Of a stretch of DNA of 64,000 nucleotides, positions 36,795-44,972 are shown piece by piece. The position numbers and the translations under genes were made by a program. How positions within the stretch are numbered: position 1 is the stretch's first letter; every line of letters starts with the position of its first letter. The notes under the pieces were generated by a model that ran no database searches, was not told the DNA's origin, and was given only the letters and a program-made list of their open reading frames with translations. Origin of the DNA: Ensifer sp. MPMI2T (GTDB lineage: Bacteria; Pseudomonadota; Alphaproteobacteria; Rhizobiales; Rhizobiaceae); the NCBI RefSeq assembly GCF_004827385.1, contig NZ_SRXN01000027.1:1-64000 (forward strand), in the 5' to 3' direction.

Positions 36795-37637
36795 ATGCTT
36801 AAATTCGACACCGCATGGCGGTTTTCCAGCCCCGGACCGGCGCCGGCGACCCTGTCGCGCGCATTCTACGATTTTATCGAGAAAATCGCCTCTCAGGGAA
36901 ACACCTGGAGGATCGTTGAACGCTTTAAGGAAGCGTTCGGCGGTTCAGGGAGCAGCAGCAGCCTGAGCTGGGCGTGGTCCGATCTGGATAGCGCAATGCG
37001 CCGAGCGGAAGAGAACGCGCCGCTGTTCATCGAGGCGTTTTATACAGTCTGCATGGAGTGCGCCGATGACGGCCTAGGCGTGCCCGACGTGGCGATGATC
37101 AACCGTGTGCTTGCGGAACATGGCGCGGGCTATCGGGTCGAACCGCCCCATCTGGTCGCCACAAACCCGCAGGCCCCACCGATTCCCGTGCCGGACGCCG
37201 CACCGTCCCTCGACGCGCAGGCGCAGGCGCTAATTGAAGCATCGCTCGAGGAGTCGCACCGGCTCCTCGAGGAAGGGAAAAGCCGCCAGGCGGTTTCCGA
37301 AATCCTCTGGCTTCTGGAGTCGGTCGCGACCGTGTTCCGGGGCACCGGCATGAGCGATGGCACGGTTCAGGGGAAATATTTCAACAAGATCATTGGTGAA
37401 ATGAGATCCGGCAATCGCGGAACGGCTCAGGAGCAGATCCTTGACTGGATGACGAAATTGCACGGCTATCTGTCCTCGCCAACCGGCGGCGGCGTACGTC
37501 ACGGTATGGATCTCAAGGCCGGGGTCGCCATCCAGCAGAATGAGGCGCGGCTGTATTGCAATCTGATCCGGAGCTACATCACCTATCTCATCGAGGAACA
37601 CGAGCGTCTTCAGAAGATGGGAACCACTGCAGCGTGA
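36795..37637 (+). CDS. Abi_C-like protein, third gene of CD-NTase operon
   Basis: 280 residues starting nine bases after the DUF6602 stop. The N-terminal half is helical and unassigned, then a Pro-rich linker (PQAPPIPVPDAAPS). The C-terminus (ALIEASLEESHRLLEEGKS, YLSSPTGGGVRHGMDL, YCNLIRSYITYLIEEHERL) looks like the abortive-infection C-terminal domain Abi_C, whose hallmark is a VRxxHG or similar motif; here it reads GGGVRHG. The domain is HEPN-like in fold and could be an RNase or an adaptor. Intact and probably co-transcribed. Confidence 0.6.
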   Translation: MLKFDTAWRFSSPGPAPATLSRAFYDFIEKIASQGNTWRIVERFKEAFGGSGSSSSLSWAWSDLDSAMRRAEENAPLFIEAFYTVCMECADDGLGVPDVAMINRVLAEHGAGYRVEPPHLVATNPQAPPIPVPDAAPSLDAQAQALIEASLEESHRLLEEGKSRQAVSEILWLLESVATVFRGTGMSDGTVQGKYFNKIIGEMRSGNRGTAQEQILDWMTKLHGYLSSPTGGGVRHGMDLKAGVAIQQNEARLYCNLIRSYITYLIEEHERLQKMGTTAA

Positions 37638-37777
37638 AGCAGCGCGAGTTGCATCGCTTCGGATTGGTCGAATTAGGATCGGAACAGGGCGCATTTTCCG
37701 GTCCGATTGGTGTCCGGGCATGTTACAACCGCTTTGCGGTACAAAAAATGATGCTTAAGTATGGAAATTAGCAATCC

Positions 37778-37813
37778 CACCCGTCGGGAACGGGGCTTCC
37801 CGGGGTAGGGGTG
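37778..37813 (+). other. possible RNA hairpin upstream of HTH gene
   Basis: CACCC (37778-37782) pairs with GGGTG (37809-37813) and CGGGAA (37785-37790) with TTCCCG (37797-37802), giving a stem with internal loops but no T-run. It lies in the otherwise empty 37638-37981 gap, which also has a 7-bp dyad AACGCAG / CTGCGTT near 37876-37902. Terminator of the CD-NTase operon or a leader structure; undecided. Confidence 0.35.
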
Positions 37814-37981
37814 AAATCCGACCAGTAAAGCACCGTAAACCATATAGCTTTAAGTGGTGGACACAGCACAATTAACGCAGATAGAGGTACCCCCTGCGTT
37901 TTCCATACCCCCAACAGCCCGCCTCATTGAAAGCTGGTATGCGCCTGCGTATCTTCTTTGCAACCGAAGGAGATTTAAACC

Positions 37982-38463
37982 ATGAGCGCAACGCCTACCG
38001 ATGCAGAAGTCATCGACTTTCCCAAGCCCGCAGCCAAGAAGCCGTCATCCACGGAGCGCATCTGGGGCAAGGCCGTTTACGGTCACGGCTATGCGGGCAT
38101 CCCCTCCATCTGATCCAGGCGCAGCGCCGCCTCGGCATCAATGCGATGCAGATGAACATCATCATCCAGCTCCTGGATTACTGGCACGAGCCAACGCGCA
38201 AGCCCTTTCCGGCCAAGAAGGAACTGGCGAAACGCATGGATGTCACGGAGAAAACCATCCAGAACAATATGCGCGCCCTGGAGAAGGCCGGTTTTATCAA
38301 ACGTGAAATGCGTAAGACGGCCGCCGGAGACTGGAACAGCAATATCTACCACCTCGACGGCCTGGTGGCGAAGATTCAGGCGCTTGAGCCGGAATTCGCG
38401 GCTGAAAAGAAGCAGCGGAAGGAAGCCAAGGCGGCTTTGCAAATTCCGAAGCATGTCAAGTGA
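37982..38463 (+). pseudogene. HTH protein, one-base frameshift
   Basis: ATG 37982 follows a strong AAGGAG. The first frame reads MSATPTDAEVIDFPKPAAK to GHGYAGIPSI and meets TGA at 38111. The next frame continues without loss as LIQAQRRLGINAMQMNIIIQ and a winged-helix (FPAKKELAKRMDVTEKTIQN, then NMRALEKAGFIKREMR). Loss of one C after 38110 explains it. Intact, it would be a transcriptional regulator of about 160 residues. It ends 17 bases before a structured RNA and the Abi_2-type gene, so it probably regulated them. Confidence 0.8.
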
Positions 38464-38477
38464 TTAGGGCAAAAAAA

Positions 38478-38520
38478 TTACCCCGGCCGCATGCCTAAGG
38501 CAGAGACGGTACCGGGGTGT
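38478..38520 (+). ncRNA. compact structured RNA upstream of Abi_2-type gene
   Basis: Three nested helices: ACCCCGG (38480-38486) with CCGGGGT (38512-38518), CCG (38487-38489) with CGG (38507-38509), and TGCC (38492-38495) with GGCA (38499-38502) closing a TAA loop; GAGA forms an internal loop. It lies 35 bases before an Abi_2/AbiF-type gene. A structured RNA motif upstream of abiF genes is known, and toxin-RNA pairs of this sort (type III-like) are established; assignment to that motif is from memory and position. The absence of a T-run argues against a plain terminator. Confidence 0.6.
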
Positions 38521-38552
38521 ACGATTACCAATATAGAAGGGGTGGGGAAAAA

Positions 38553-39249
38553 ATGCAAGGGGATGTAGGGAAGCCAGTTTCCTATGACGCGCTGGAAATG
38601 GCGCTTTCCCTGGAGCGGTTTGGCCGTTACCTCGACTGGGCGAACGGCGACCGGGAGCCGTGCTATCGAGCTATATACGCTCAATACGCTGATTTCGGAA
38701 AGCCTTTATACGCCGCTGCAGATGCTGGAAGTGGCGCTGCGCAATCGCATCCATGCCGTTATGTCGGAAGCGATCAATGAAAGCTGGTTTCACGAGCCGG
38801 GATTGCTGCTCGGTGAATGGCAGCCCGAACAGCTCGCCAAGGCGATTCAAGACATTGTGGAAGACAAGAAAGAGCCGACGCCCGGCCGGATCGTCGCCGC
38901 CCTGACGTTCAGCTTCTGGACCGCCATGTTCGGCAAGGACTATGAAACGCTGTGGCAGACGACGTTGCACAAGATCGGCCGCAAGGCGGATGGGAAGGGA
39001 TTGCGAAGGAAGGATTTCTCGGGCCCGCTGGCGCAGATCCGCAGCCTGCGCAATCGCATCGCCCATCACGAGCCGGTCATCATGTGGAACCTGCCGAAGC
39101 GTTACGAGAGCATGGTGGAAATGACCGGCTGGCTGTCCCCGGCCGCCGCGGCTTGGTGCCACGCGCACTGCCGGTTCCTAAAGGTCTATCCCACGGAACC
39201 GATCGTGCTGCATCAGCCGCCCAAGGAAGGGAAAGCCGGGGAATCCTGA
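38553..39249 (+). pseudogene. Abi_2 (AbiD/AbiF)-type abortive infection protein, frameshifted
   Basis: From ATG 38553 the first frame reads VSYDALEMALSLERFGRYLD and is lost after DWANGDRE near 38657. The +1 frame continues RAIELYTLNTLISESLYTPL and QMLEVALRNRIHAVM to the stop at 39249. One extra C in GAGCCG (38656-38660) accounts for the break. The HEPN-like RNase motif RxxxxH is present as RNRIAHHEPV. Repaired length about 230 residues, normal for Abi_2. It sits behind the structured RNA. Confidence 0.8.
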
Positions 39250-39253
39250 TTGG

Positions 39254-40444
39254 ATGAGCAACCGCGACGAATTTTCTCCTGCAGTCAAAAAAGCCGTGGC
39301 GATGCGCGCCGGGTGGCAGTGTTCCGTTGAAGGGTGCCCGCAAAAGACTGCCGGGCCGAGCGAGGAAGCGCCCGGCGCCTTCGCCATTGTCGGCGACGCC
39401 GCCCATATCTGCGCGGCTGCGCCGGGCCCGGGAGCACGCCGCTACGACGAAACGATGAGCCCGGAAGAACGGTCGGGCATTGGCAACGCCATCTGGCTTT
39501 GCCCCACCCACGCACGGCTGATCGACCGCGACGAAGCCACCCATACTGCCGACGCGCTACGAGCGATGAAAGCAGGGCGTGAAAAGGCCTGCGCTGAGGA
39601 AATTAGGGCCGGCGCAGGGACATTACCAGGGAGCGGCCTGCTCGCGATCGGCCCCGATATCGTCTGCGCCGGGGAGATTGCGCAGGTCATGGCCGGAAGC
39701 TGGACTCTGAACCTCAAGCATTTTGTGGCGGGCGACCGGCATGCAATGGTCGGCTTTAGTGGCGGGTTTGCCAGCCGTGCGGCTGAAGACCGGTATATAC
39801 TTTCAAACGAGCTGGGCGATGGCCGGGTCCAGTCAGAAGCGCCAGCCCTCGTGATGCAGGGCGGGAACTGCATGGTGACGTGCCCGGTCGCCCCGAACGT
39901 TCCGCGCATCGACGCGCAGAAGCTTGGGAGCGACTTCGCGTTGCACCCCGAAACCAACGACCTCTATGTTGAGAACAGCAGCATCGCCCGGGTTTCCGGC
40001 GCCGATTACTTGCCGCAAAAAATACGGGCGCTACTATCGATGCAGCGCGGGGAAAACGTCTTTGCAGCGACGGCGGGCGTGCGCTTCTATGAATATTTCG
40101 AGGCGTTCAAAGGCACGTTCTGGCTACCGCAAATGCTGATGCTCGATGTGATCCGTCAGGCGGCAATACCGGTCGGCGACGGCATCGTAATCGCGCCATG
40201 GACGACCCCGCTGCGGTGCGTCACCCGCGTCCGCGGCGTCGAGCTGTTGTTGGGATCGCCCGAAAACAACCGGTTGCCCTTGCGCGTTGACCTCGACGTG
40301 CAGGGCGTTGGCCGGTGGCAGAGCGACTTGGAAATTTATATGCCGACCAGGGATCAAATGGAGGAAGGCGCGCGTCGTCTTGAAGAAATAAGACCTACAA
40401 TCGCAGAGTTTGGGCACTATTCCACTTCATCAGAAACGCGCTAA
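39254..40444 (+). CDS. HNH endonuclease-like protein with novel C-terminal domain
   Basis: 396 residues. The first 105 residues are an HNH-type domain: MRAGWQCSVEGCPQKT, GDAAHICAAAP and GNAIWLCPTHARLID supply zinc-site Cys residues and the H-N-H triad. The rest is a beta-rich domain not recognised; it is not an obvious SAVED domain, although HNH-SAVED proteins (Cap5) have a similar N-terminus. It starts five bases after the Abi stop and is followed six bases later by a broken HEPN gene, so the HNH and HEPN genes look like one unit. Nuclease effector is inferred. Confidence 0.65.
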   Translation: MSNRDEFSPAVKKAVAMRAGWQCSVEGCPQKTAGPSEEAPGAFAIVGDAAHICAAAPGPGARRYDETMSPEERSGIGNAIWLCPTHARLIDRDEATHTADALRAMKAGREKACAEEIRAGAGTLPGSGLLAIGPDIVCAGEIAQVMAGSWTLNLKHFVAGDRHAMVGFSGGFASRAAEDRYILSNELGDGRVQSEAPALVMQGGNCMVTCPVAPNVPRIDAQKLGSDFALHPETNDLYVENSSIARVSGADYLPQKIRALLSMQRGENVFAATAGVRFYEYFEAFKGTFWLPQMLMLDVIRQAAIPVGDGIVIAPWTTPLRCVTRVRGVELLLGSPENNRLPLRVDLDVQGVGRWQSDLEIYMPTRDQMEEGARRLEEIRPTIAEFGHYSTSSETR

Positions 40445-40449
40445 TCCCG

Positions 40450-41741
40450 ATGTCACAAATCGATCGCCTGAACCCCTATCTGCAGGGCCTGTCACGATCC
40501 GCGCGCCGAAAATGGCGCTCTTGGCCCGGGATTTTGAACCGCCTTTGGCGGAGGGGGAAGGCGAGTTGGAGATCGTGTCGGAGTGGGAGTTCCGCTATCG
40601 GATGACAGGTCTGCCTGCCGATCTGAAGTATAGCCTGCACGCGCTCAATCGCGAGCGGACTGAGCCGTACGAACCACTCAACAGGTTCCGACTCGTGATG
40701 ACTGGCGCGGACGGAATAGAATGGATGGGCGGCTGGACGACCCCTTATATAGACGCGGATGGCGATCAATGAGTGCTCAAAGGCACGGTTCAAAGTCTGA
40801 GCGCTGTCGTTCAGGGGCCTGCGACGGGGGAAGGCGGCGCCGAAGCCCGCTTTCTCATTCCCCGCGATCATAGTGCCTCGATCATTTTCCGTCGCCTTGT
40901 GCGAAGCGACGACGGGAAGGGTGGATTACAGGCGACTCGCACAATCGAAGCTCTCGGCGTGCCGGTCAGGTTCGCGTTCGACAGCGAAACCAACGTGCTT
41001 TCGATTTCGGCTGGTAGCAGCACGGATCTGCCCGCGCACAACGCGGAGAACTGGTTCGGGGAACCGCTCCGGATTCTTTTCGGACAGTTGGTGTTTCCGC
41101 GTCTAGTCGAGCGTCGGTTTCCGGACGGGCGGTCGATGCTCTGGGTGCGACACTCGCCCGCCTGGACTGCGGTTTCCACATGGACCGCGTTGTGGAACGG
41201 TGACGACCGTTTTACGAACGACGGCGATTTCTTTGCTCTTTACGCCGGCCTCCTGACGCTGATCGCGCGTGACGCAGGATGGGAAAGCCATACGATCACC
41301 ACCTTCTACGAGGAAGTCATCCAATCCGCGCAGGGGTCCAGATGGGTGATGGCATTGACGCTGGCCCGCAGCATCGAGGGCTTGGCGCGTCGTCTAGTTC
41401 CTGAAGGGAAGCTCAGAACCGACGCCGATCAGGCGGCTATCGATTCCCTAGTCGCTCATATCGAAGAGTGGCAAGGCGCATCGAGGCTACGAGATGCGGC
41501 CCTAGACGCGGTGAGAAGAGCGGATGCGGTTTCCGTGCAGCGAGCGCTTTATACACTGGCGGACCGGGGGGCGGGAACCCGCGCCCAAGTCAAGTCCTGG
41601 ATAAAAATCCGCAACAGCGTGATGCACGGCAGGCTCGTTTCACCTTATTCCAGCAAAGAAGATGACCAGATTATCCTCGATTTAGCCGATCTGCTTCGGG
41701 GACTCACCCGTGAGGCAGCACGGTGCGCGTTGGCACGCTAG
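40450..41741 (+). pseudogene. HEPN (ApeA-like) protein, frameshift and in-frame stop
   Basis: ATG 40450 begins MSQIDRLNPYLQ; at 40486 the reading must move one frame to give GPVTIRAPKMALLARDFEPP (loss of one G). That frame runs to TGA 40770-40772 and then carries on in frame VLKGTVQSLSAVVQGP to 41741. The N-terminal part is beta-rich; the C-terminus has the HEPN motif RNSVMH in WIKIRNSVMHGRLVSP. Overall plan resembles ApeA-type antiphage proteins (beta domain plus HEPN RNase). A GTG at 40773 could restart the long distal part. Repaired length about 430 residues. Confidence 0.65.
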
Positions 41742-42770
41742 GTGTCGAGCATGTCCCACCCATCACCCGTGACCCAACGTAAAGCCGAGAGCTTTCCGTT
41801 AATCATACCCCATTCGAAATCGTCCCACGGACCGAGCTTTTCGATTCCTACCTCGTCCTCTGTTCTTTTCGCGGCCGCAAGCGCCCCTGCCCATACCGTG
41901 TCGAGCGTTTGATCCTGTCGATATGGGGACCGGGAATATTCGAATTCAGGCACCACATGATGTGTACCGTCTTCGATTTTTGACCGGAGGTTCCAATGCC
42001 GATTGTACCAGACCTGGCGGAACAGCAGGTGTTCGGCTTGCAGGATTCCCGACAGCCTGCGGAACTGGGGCGAGTAGTTGAATTCAGCGTCGTGGTCGGC
42101 CAGCAGGTCCGGATCGATCTCCTTCAGCGTATCGAGCAGCGAAATCCAATAGCTTGATTTTGGCGTTGCGAATAAGGGCGCCAGGTCGGGGTGGGGAAGA
42201 CGGCGGTCTCCGTTCGGCTCGCTGAAATCCTTGATGTTATGCGTGACGAAGGCGAAGCGCGCATCTTCAACATCGGACCGCGCGACAATGTCCGCGTAGA
42301 TCTCGACCAGGATCGCGTCTCCGACACTGTTTTTTGCCCGGTGATAGGGAGCGAGGTTTGCGAGCGCCCTGTCCGTCACCCGTCCTTTAACCGCATCCGT
42401 CGTTGGAACGGTAGCTTGCGCGAGCAGCAAGTGTTCAATAGAGTTCACGACGCTCAGAACGGAATTGCTGCCAGTGGCAATCTTATGGTCGACTTCATTC
42501 AGTCCCTGCAGGGTAGGGGGCTTTGATTTCGTCGGCACCGAACTGATTGACGGCTTCACGGACGAGTCTGAAATGAGATTGCAGGCTACGCTGCGCTTCG
42601 GTGGTGACCCTCGATTTGTTGCGCAAAAATTCGTCAACGACAATTTGAGGAATGATAAGCTCTACTTCCCCCGCCGCGATCAGATCCTTCAGGGCGCTGA
42701 TGAGGGGTTGCGAGCGGTAATCTTTGGAAAGGTCGAGCCATACACACGTATCAATCAACAGGTGCAACAT
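41738..42770 (-). pseudogene. PIN-domain protein, frameshift in a G/C run
   Basis: ATG 42770 begins MLHLLIDTCVWLDLS, with the first PIN Asp, and continues IIPQIVVDEFLRNKSRV. Near 42516-42520, a run of five G on the plus strand, the frame is lost; the next frame continues PTLQGLNEVDHKIATGSNS, then NSVGDAILVEIYADIV and FAFVTHNIKDFSEPNGDRR (remaining PIN acids) to 41738. Repaired length about 345 residues, a large PIN protein of the DUF4935-like kind. It converges on the HEPN gene, overlapping its end by four bases. Confidence 0.75.
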
Positions 42771-43115
42771 TCGTGGATGCCGGTTTTATGGTAAATCTGA
42801 AATCGTAGCTCTGCGTGACGTTACAGATTTTCGCGATGTGTGTCAGCCGTCGCGTCGACTTCAGCCTGTCCCCCACCAGATGAAGAGGCCATTATCGGCA
42901 GAGTCTCACAGTCAGGATCTTGCACAAATCCCGAACGAGGCGAGTTATATTCGACTTGATCGGGGATTTATTTCGTTGGAACCTTTCCATTCTAGCAGAG
43001 CGGCATCACGCTCAGTAGATGACTTACGATTCGACCTTTGAATTCGGGGGCCTCTGTCTCAAAGGCTATGAAATCTTCCAACGGCTCGTCTCCTGCCTTG
43101 TCGAGATTGGCATAC
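42771..43115. other. intergenic region with right direct repeat
   Basis: About 345 bases without a supported gene, between the PIN gene start and the end of the membrane-anchored protein gene. The only notable element is the right copy of the 11-bp repeat. Confidence 0.4.
42815..42825. repeat. 11-bp direct repeat, right copy
   Basis: GTGACGTTACA, identical to 35268-35278 and in the same orientation, 45 bases upstream of the PIN gene start. Confidence 0.45.
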
Positions 43116-44732
43116 CTATCGATCGGGAAATTCTGCTCGGGGGTGAGCAACCCTCGCTGCAGCGAGAAAATCCGGGACATCATTCAAAAGGATATAATCG
43201 ATGCCACCCAGCAGGTGTGCCAGCCTTGCTCCATACTCATGCGCATTATCGCGGCCGCCGCCCGTGACGATTGAGCGGATGAGGAACTTCCGAGCTTCCT
43301 CGTCCCCAGGCTGGACTAGATACCTAATGTCCCTCAAGACGCATTCGACCATATACATCGCAAAGGTATCGCCGACACGGTGGGATTTGAGGACATGGTA
43401 GAGGCACGTGCCAAGACTGCGCGCCGCATTCGCCGGAATGCTCGCCGATCCTTGGTGAAGGCTTGCCGGAAAACTACGATGAACCGATCCCTCGGGCGCC
43501 TTTCGAGTAAACTGAACCCAGTGTCCCAAGGTGTTGATACATTCATAGATCAGATGAGCATTCCAAGTCGGGAATTCATCACCCTGATCGATGTCAGGAC
43601 CGGTGGCATCGTAGATTTCGACCAGCTCGTCGACGAAGTGATCCAGGTAGGCCAGCCACATGTGATCCTTGATATCCTGACTGAATGCCGAACGGATCAT
43701 CAAGTCGAAATAGGCAGTGGCAAAAGCAACCGGGTCTCGCCACCTTCGTTGGTCGAAACTATCGCTCTTTCCATTGAGCTTTGCTCGAACGACGGCGTCA
43801 TCACCCCTAATATAATCGATCACGAAATCGCCGATGGGCTTCCAGGCCGCAAGGGTTTCGGCCACGCTTGCGTCCAAGAAATACGCTCGCAAGATGAAAT
43901 TGTGGCCGACCACGAGATTGTCGCCGAGGCCTTCATATTTGGCGTTCCGTTCAACCTCTTCATACAGGCGGCTTCCCGGCAACGAAGCCAAGCTAGCCAA
44001 AAGTCGATTGGAGAAGTCGAAACGCTGATGGGCATCGAGCGTCAGAAGCACCGCCGTCACACTGGGGCGCTGAAGAGCAGCGTAGTCCATAAATTGCCGG
44101 CTCAGGTAGAGCGAATTCAAGATTCGCTCGGCGTGCTCTTGCGCATTTGCTCCCTCCGGAACGCCCCGCGCCAATAATCGAAATGGCGTTAGCCACCTTC
44201 GCTTCTTGTCCGCACGTATGGGATCACCTAACCATTCCTCCAGATCGGGGATACTCTTGCCGGCGAGCCGGTCCTTCAACTTTTGATTCCAGAGCTTGCG
44301 ATTTTGGGCACGCTCCAAGAAGCGCACATGCGGAAGGACGAATTCCACCGCCTCACCGTAGCGTTGCTGATGGAACAGCTGCTCGACGAGATCGGCCATT
44401 GCGCGGATTGCTCGCTGGCTCGGTGGAAGACATATCGCCACCAAGCAGGCGAGTAGCATCCAGACCAAAACAACGAGGAACGCAGCCATCGCTGGCGTAA
44501 AGGCGGCGCCGGGCTGGATAACGAGCCCGTCGCAGACAATCCGAAAAGCCGGCAGGCAAGGCAGAGAGACAAACTGGAAAAACTCGAAGTAGAGGGCGAG
44601 CACCAATGCCGCGGCCGCCAAGATGGCTTGCGGAACAAGCTGCAAACGGATCCGCAGCCTGGCAACCGGCGGAATAATCGCGAAGACTGCAGCAGCTAGT
44701 CCAAGGAAGGTCAGGAATCCGTCGAGGGTCAT
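43116..44732 (-). CDS. membrane-anchored protein of unknown function
   Basis: 538 residues. Three hydrophobic segments lie at about 5-24 (FLTFLGLAAAVFAIIPPVA), 34-55 (AILAAAALVLALYFEFFQF) and 82-105 (AAFLVVLVWMLLACLVAICL), followed by 430 soluble, helix-rich residues without a recognised motif. It is monocistronic and intact. It lies at the right end of the defence-like island and may belong to it, but no function can be given. Confidence 0.6.
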   Translation of the reverse strand: MTLDGFLTFLGLAAAVFAIIPPVARLRIRLQLVPQAILAAAALVLALYFEFFQFVSLPCLPAFRIVCDGLVIQPGAAFTPAMAAFLVVLVWMLLACLVAICLPPSQRAIRAMADLVEQLFHQQRYGEAVEFVLPHVRFLERAQNRKLWNQKLKDRLAGKSIPDLEEWLGDPIRADKKRRWLTPFRLLARGVPEGANAQEHAERILNSLYLSRQFMDYAALQRPSVTAVLLTLDAHQRFDFSNRLLASLASLPGSRLYEEVERNAKYEGLGDNLVVGHNFILRAYFLDASVAETLAAWKPIGDFVIDYIRGDDAVVRAKLNGKSDSFDQRRWRDPVAFATAYFDLMIRSAFSQDIKDHMWLAYLDHFVDELVEIYDATGPDIDQGDEFPTWNAHLIYECINTLGHWVQFTRKAPEGSVHRSFPASLHQGSASIPANAARSLGTCLYHVLKSHRVGDTFAMYMVECVLRDIRYLVQPGDEEARKFLIRSIVTGGGRDNAHEYGARLAHLLGGIDYILLNDVPDFLAAARVAHPRAEFPDR

Positions 44733-44972
44733 TTGAAGGTGCTACCGAAAGAATCAAGTTTTCGAGAATATTGAAATACCAGCATGCATGACATGTGTAT
44801 CTCGTCATTAGCACCAAAAACAGCAGTCCGCTCACGGCCCCAAATCAGCCATTCCCTACAGGGAAAGCCAACACAAATTCAGAGAGACAGCTCTTATATC
44901 AAGAGGGCCGACGGTTCGAACCCCATCAACTGCAACGGCATGTGTCTTCGGTGCGCGATGACTGAATAGCGG

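Noticed and set aside
44900-44945. GGTTCGAACC resembling a second tRNA T-arm at the right side of the island
   Set aside because: Stem pairing fails and it is not a repeat of the sequence at 34955; treated as chance.
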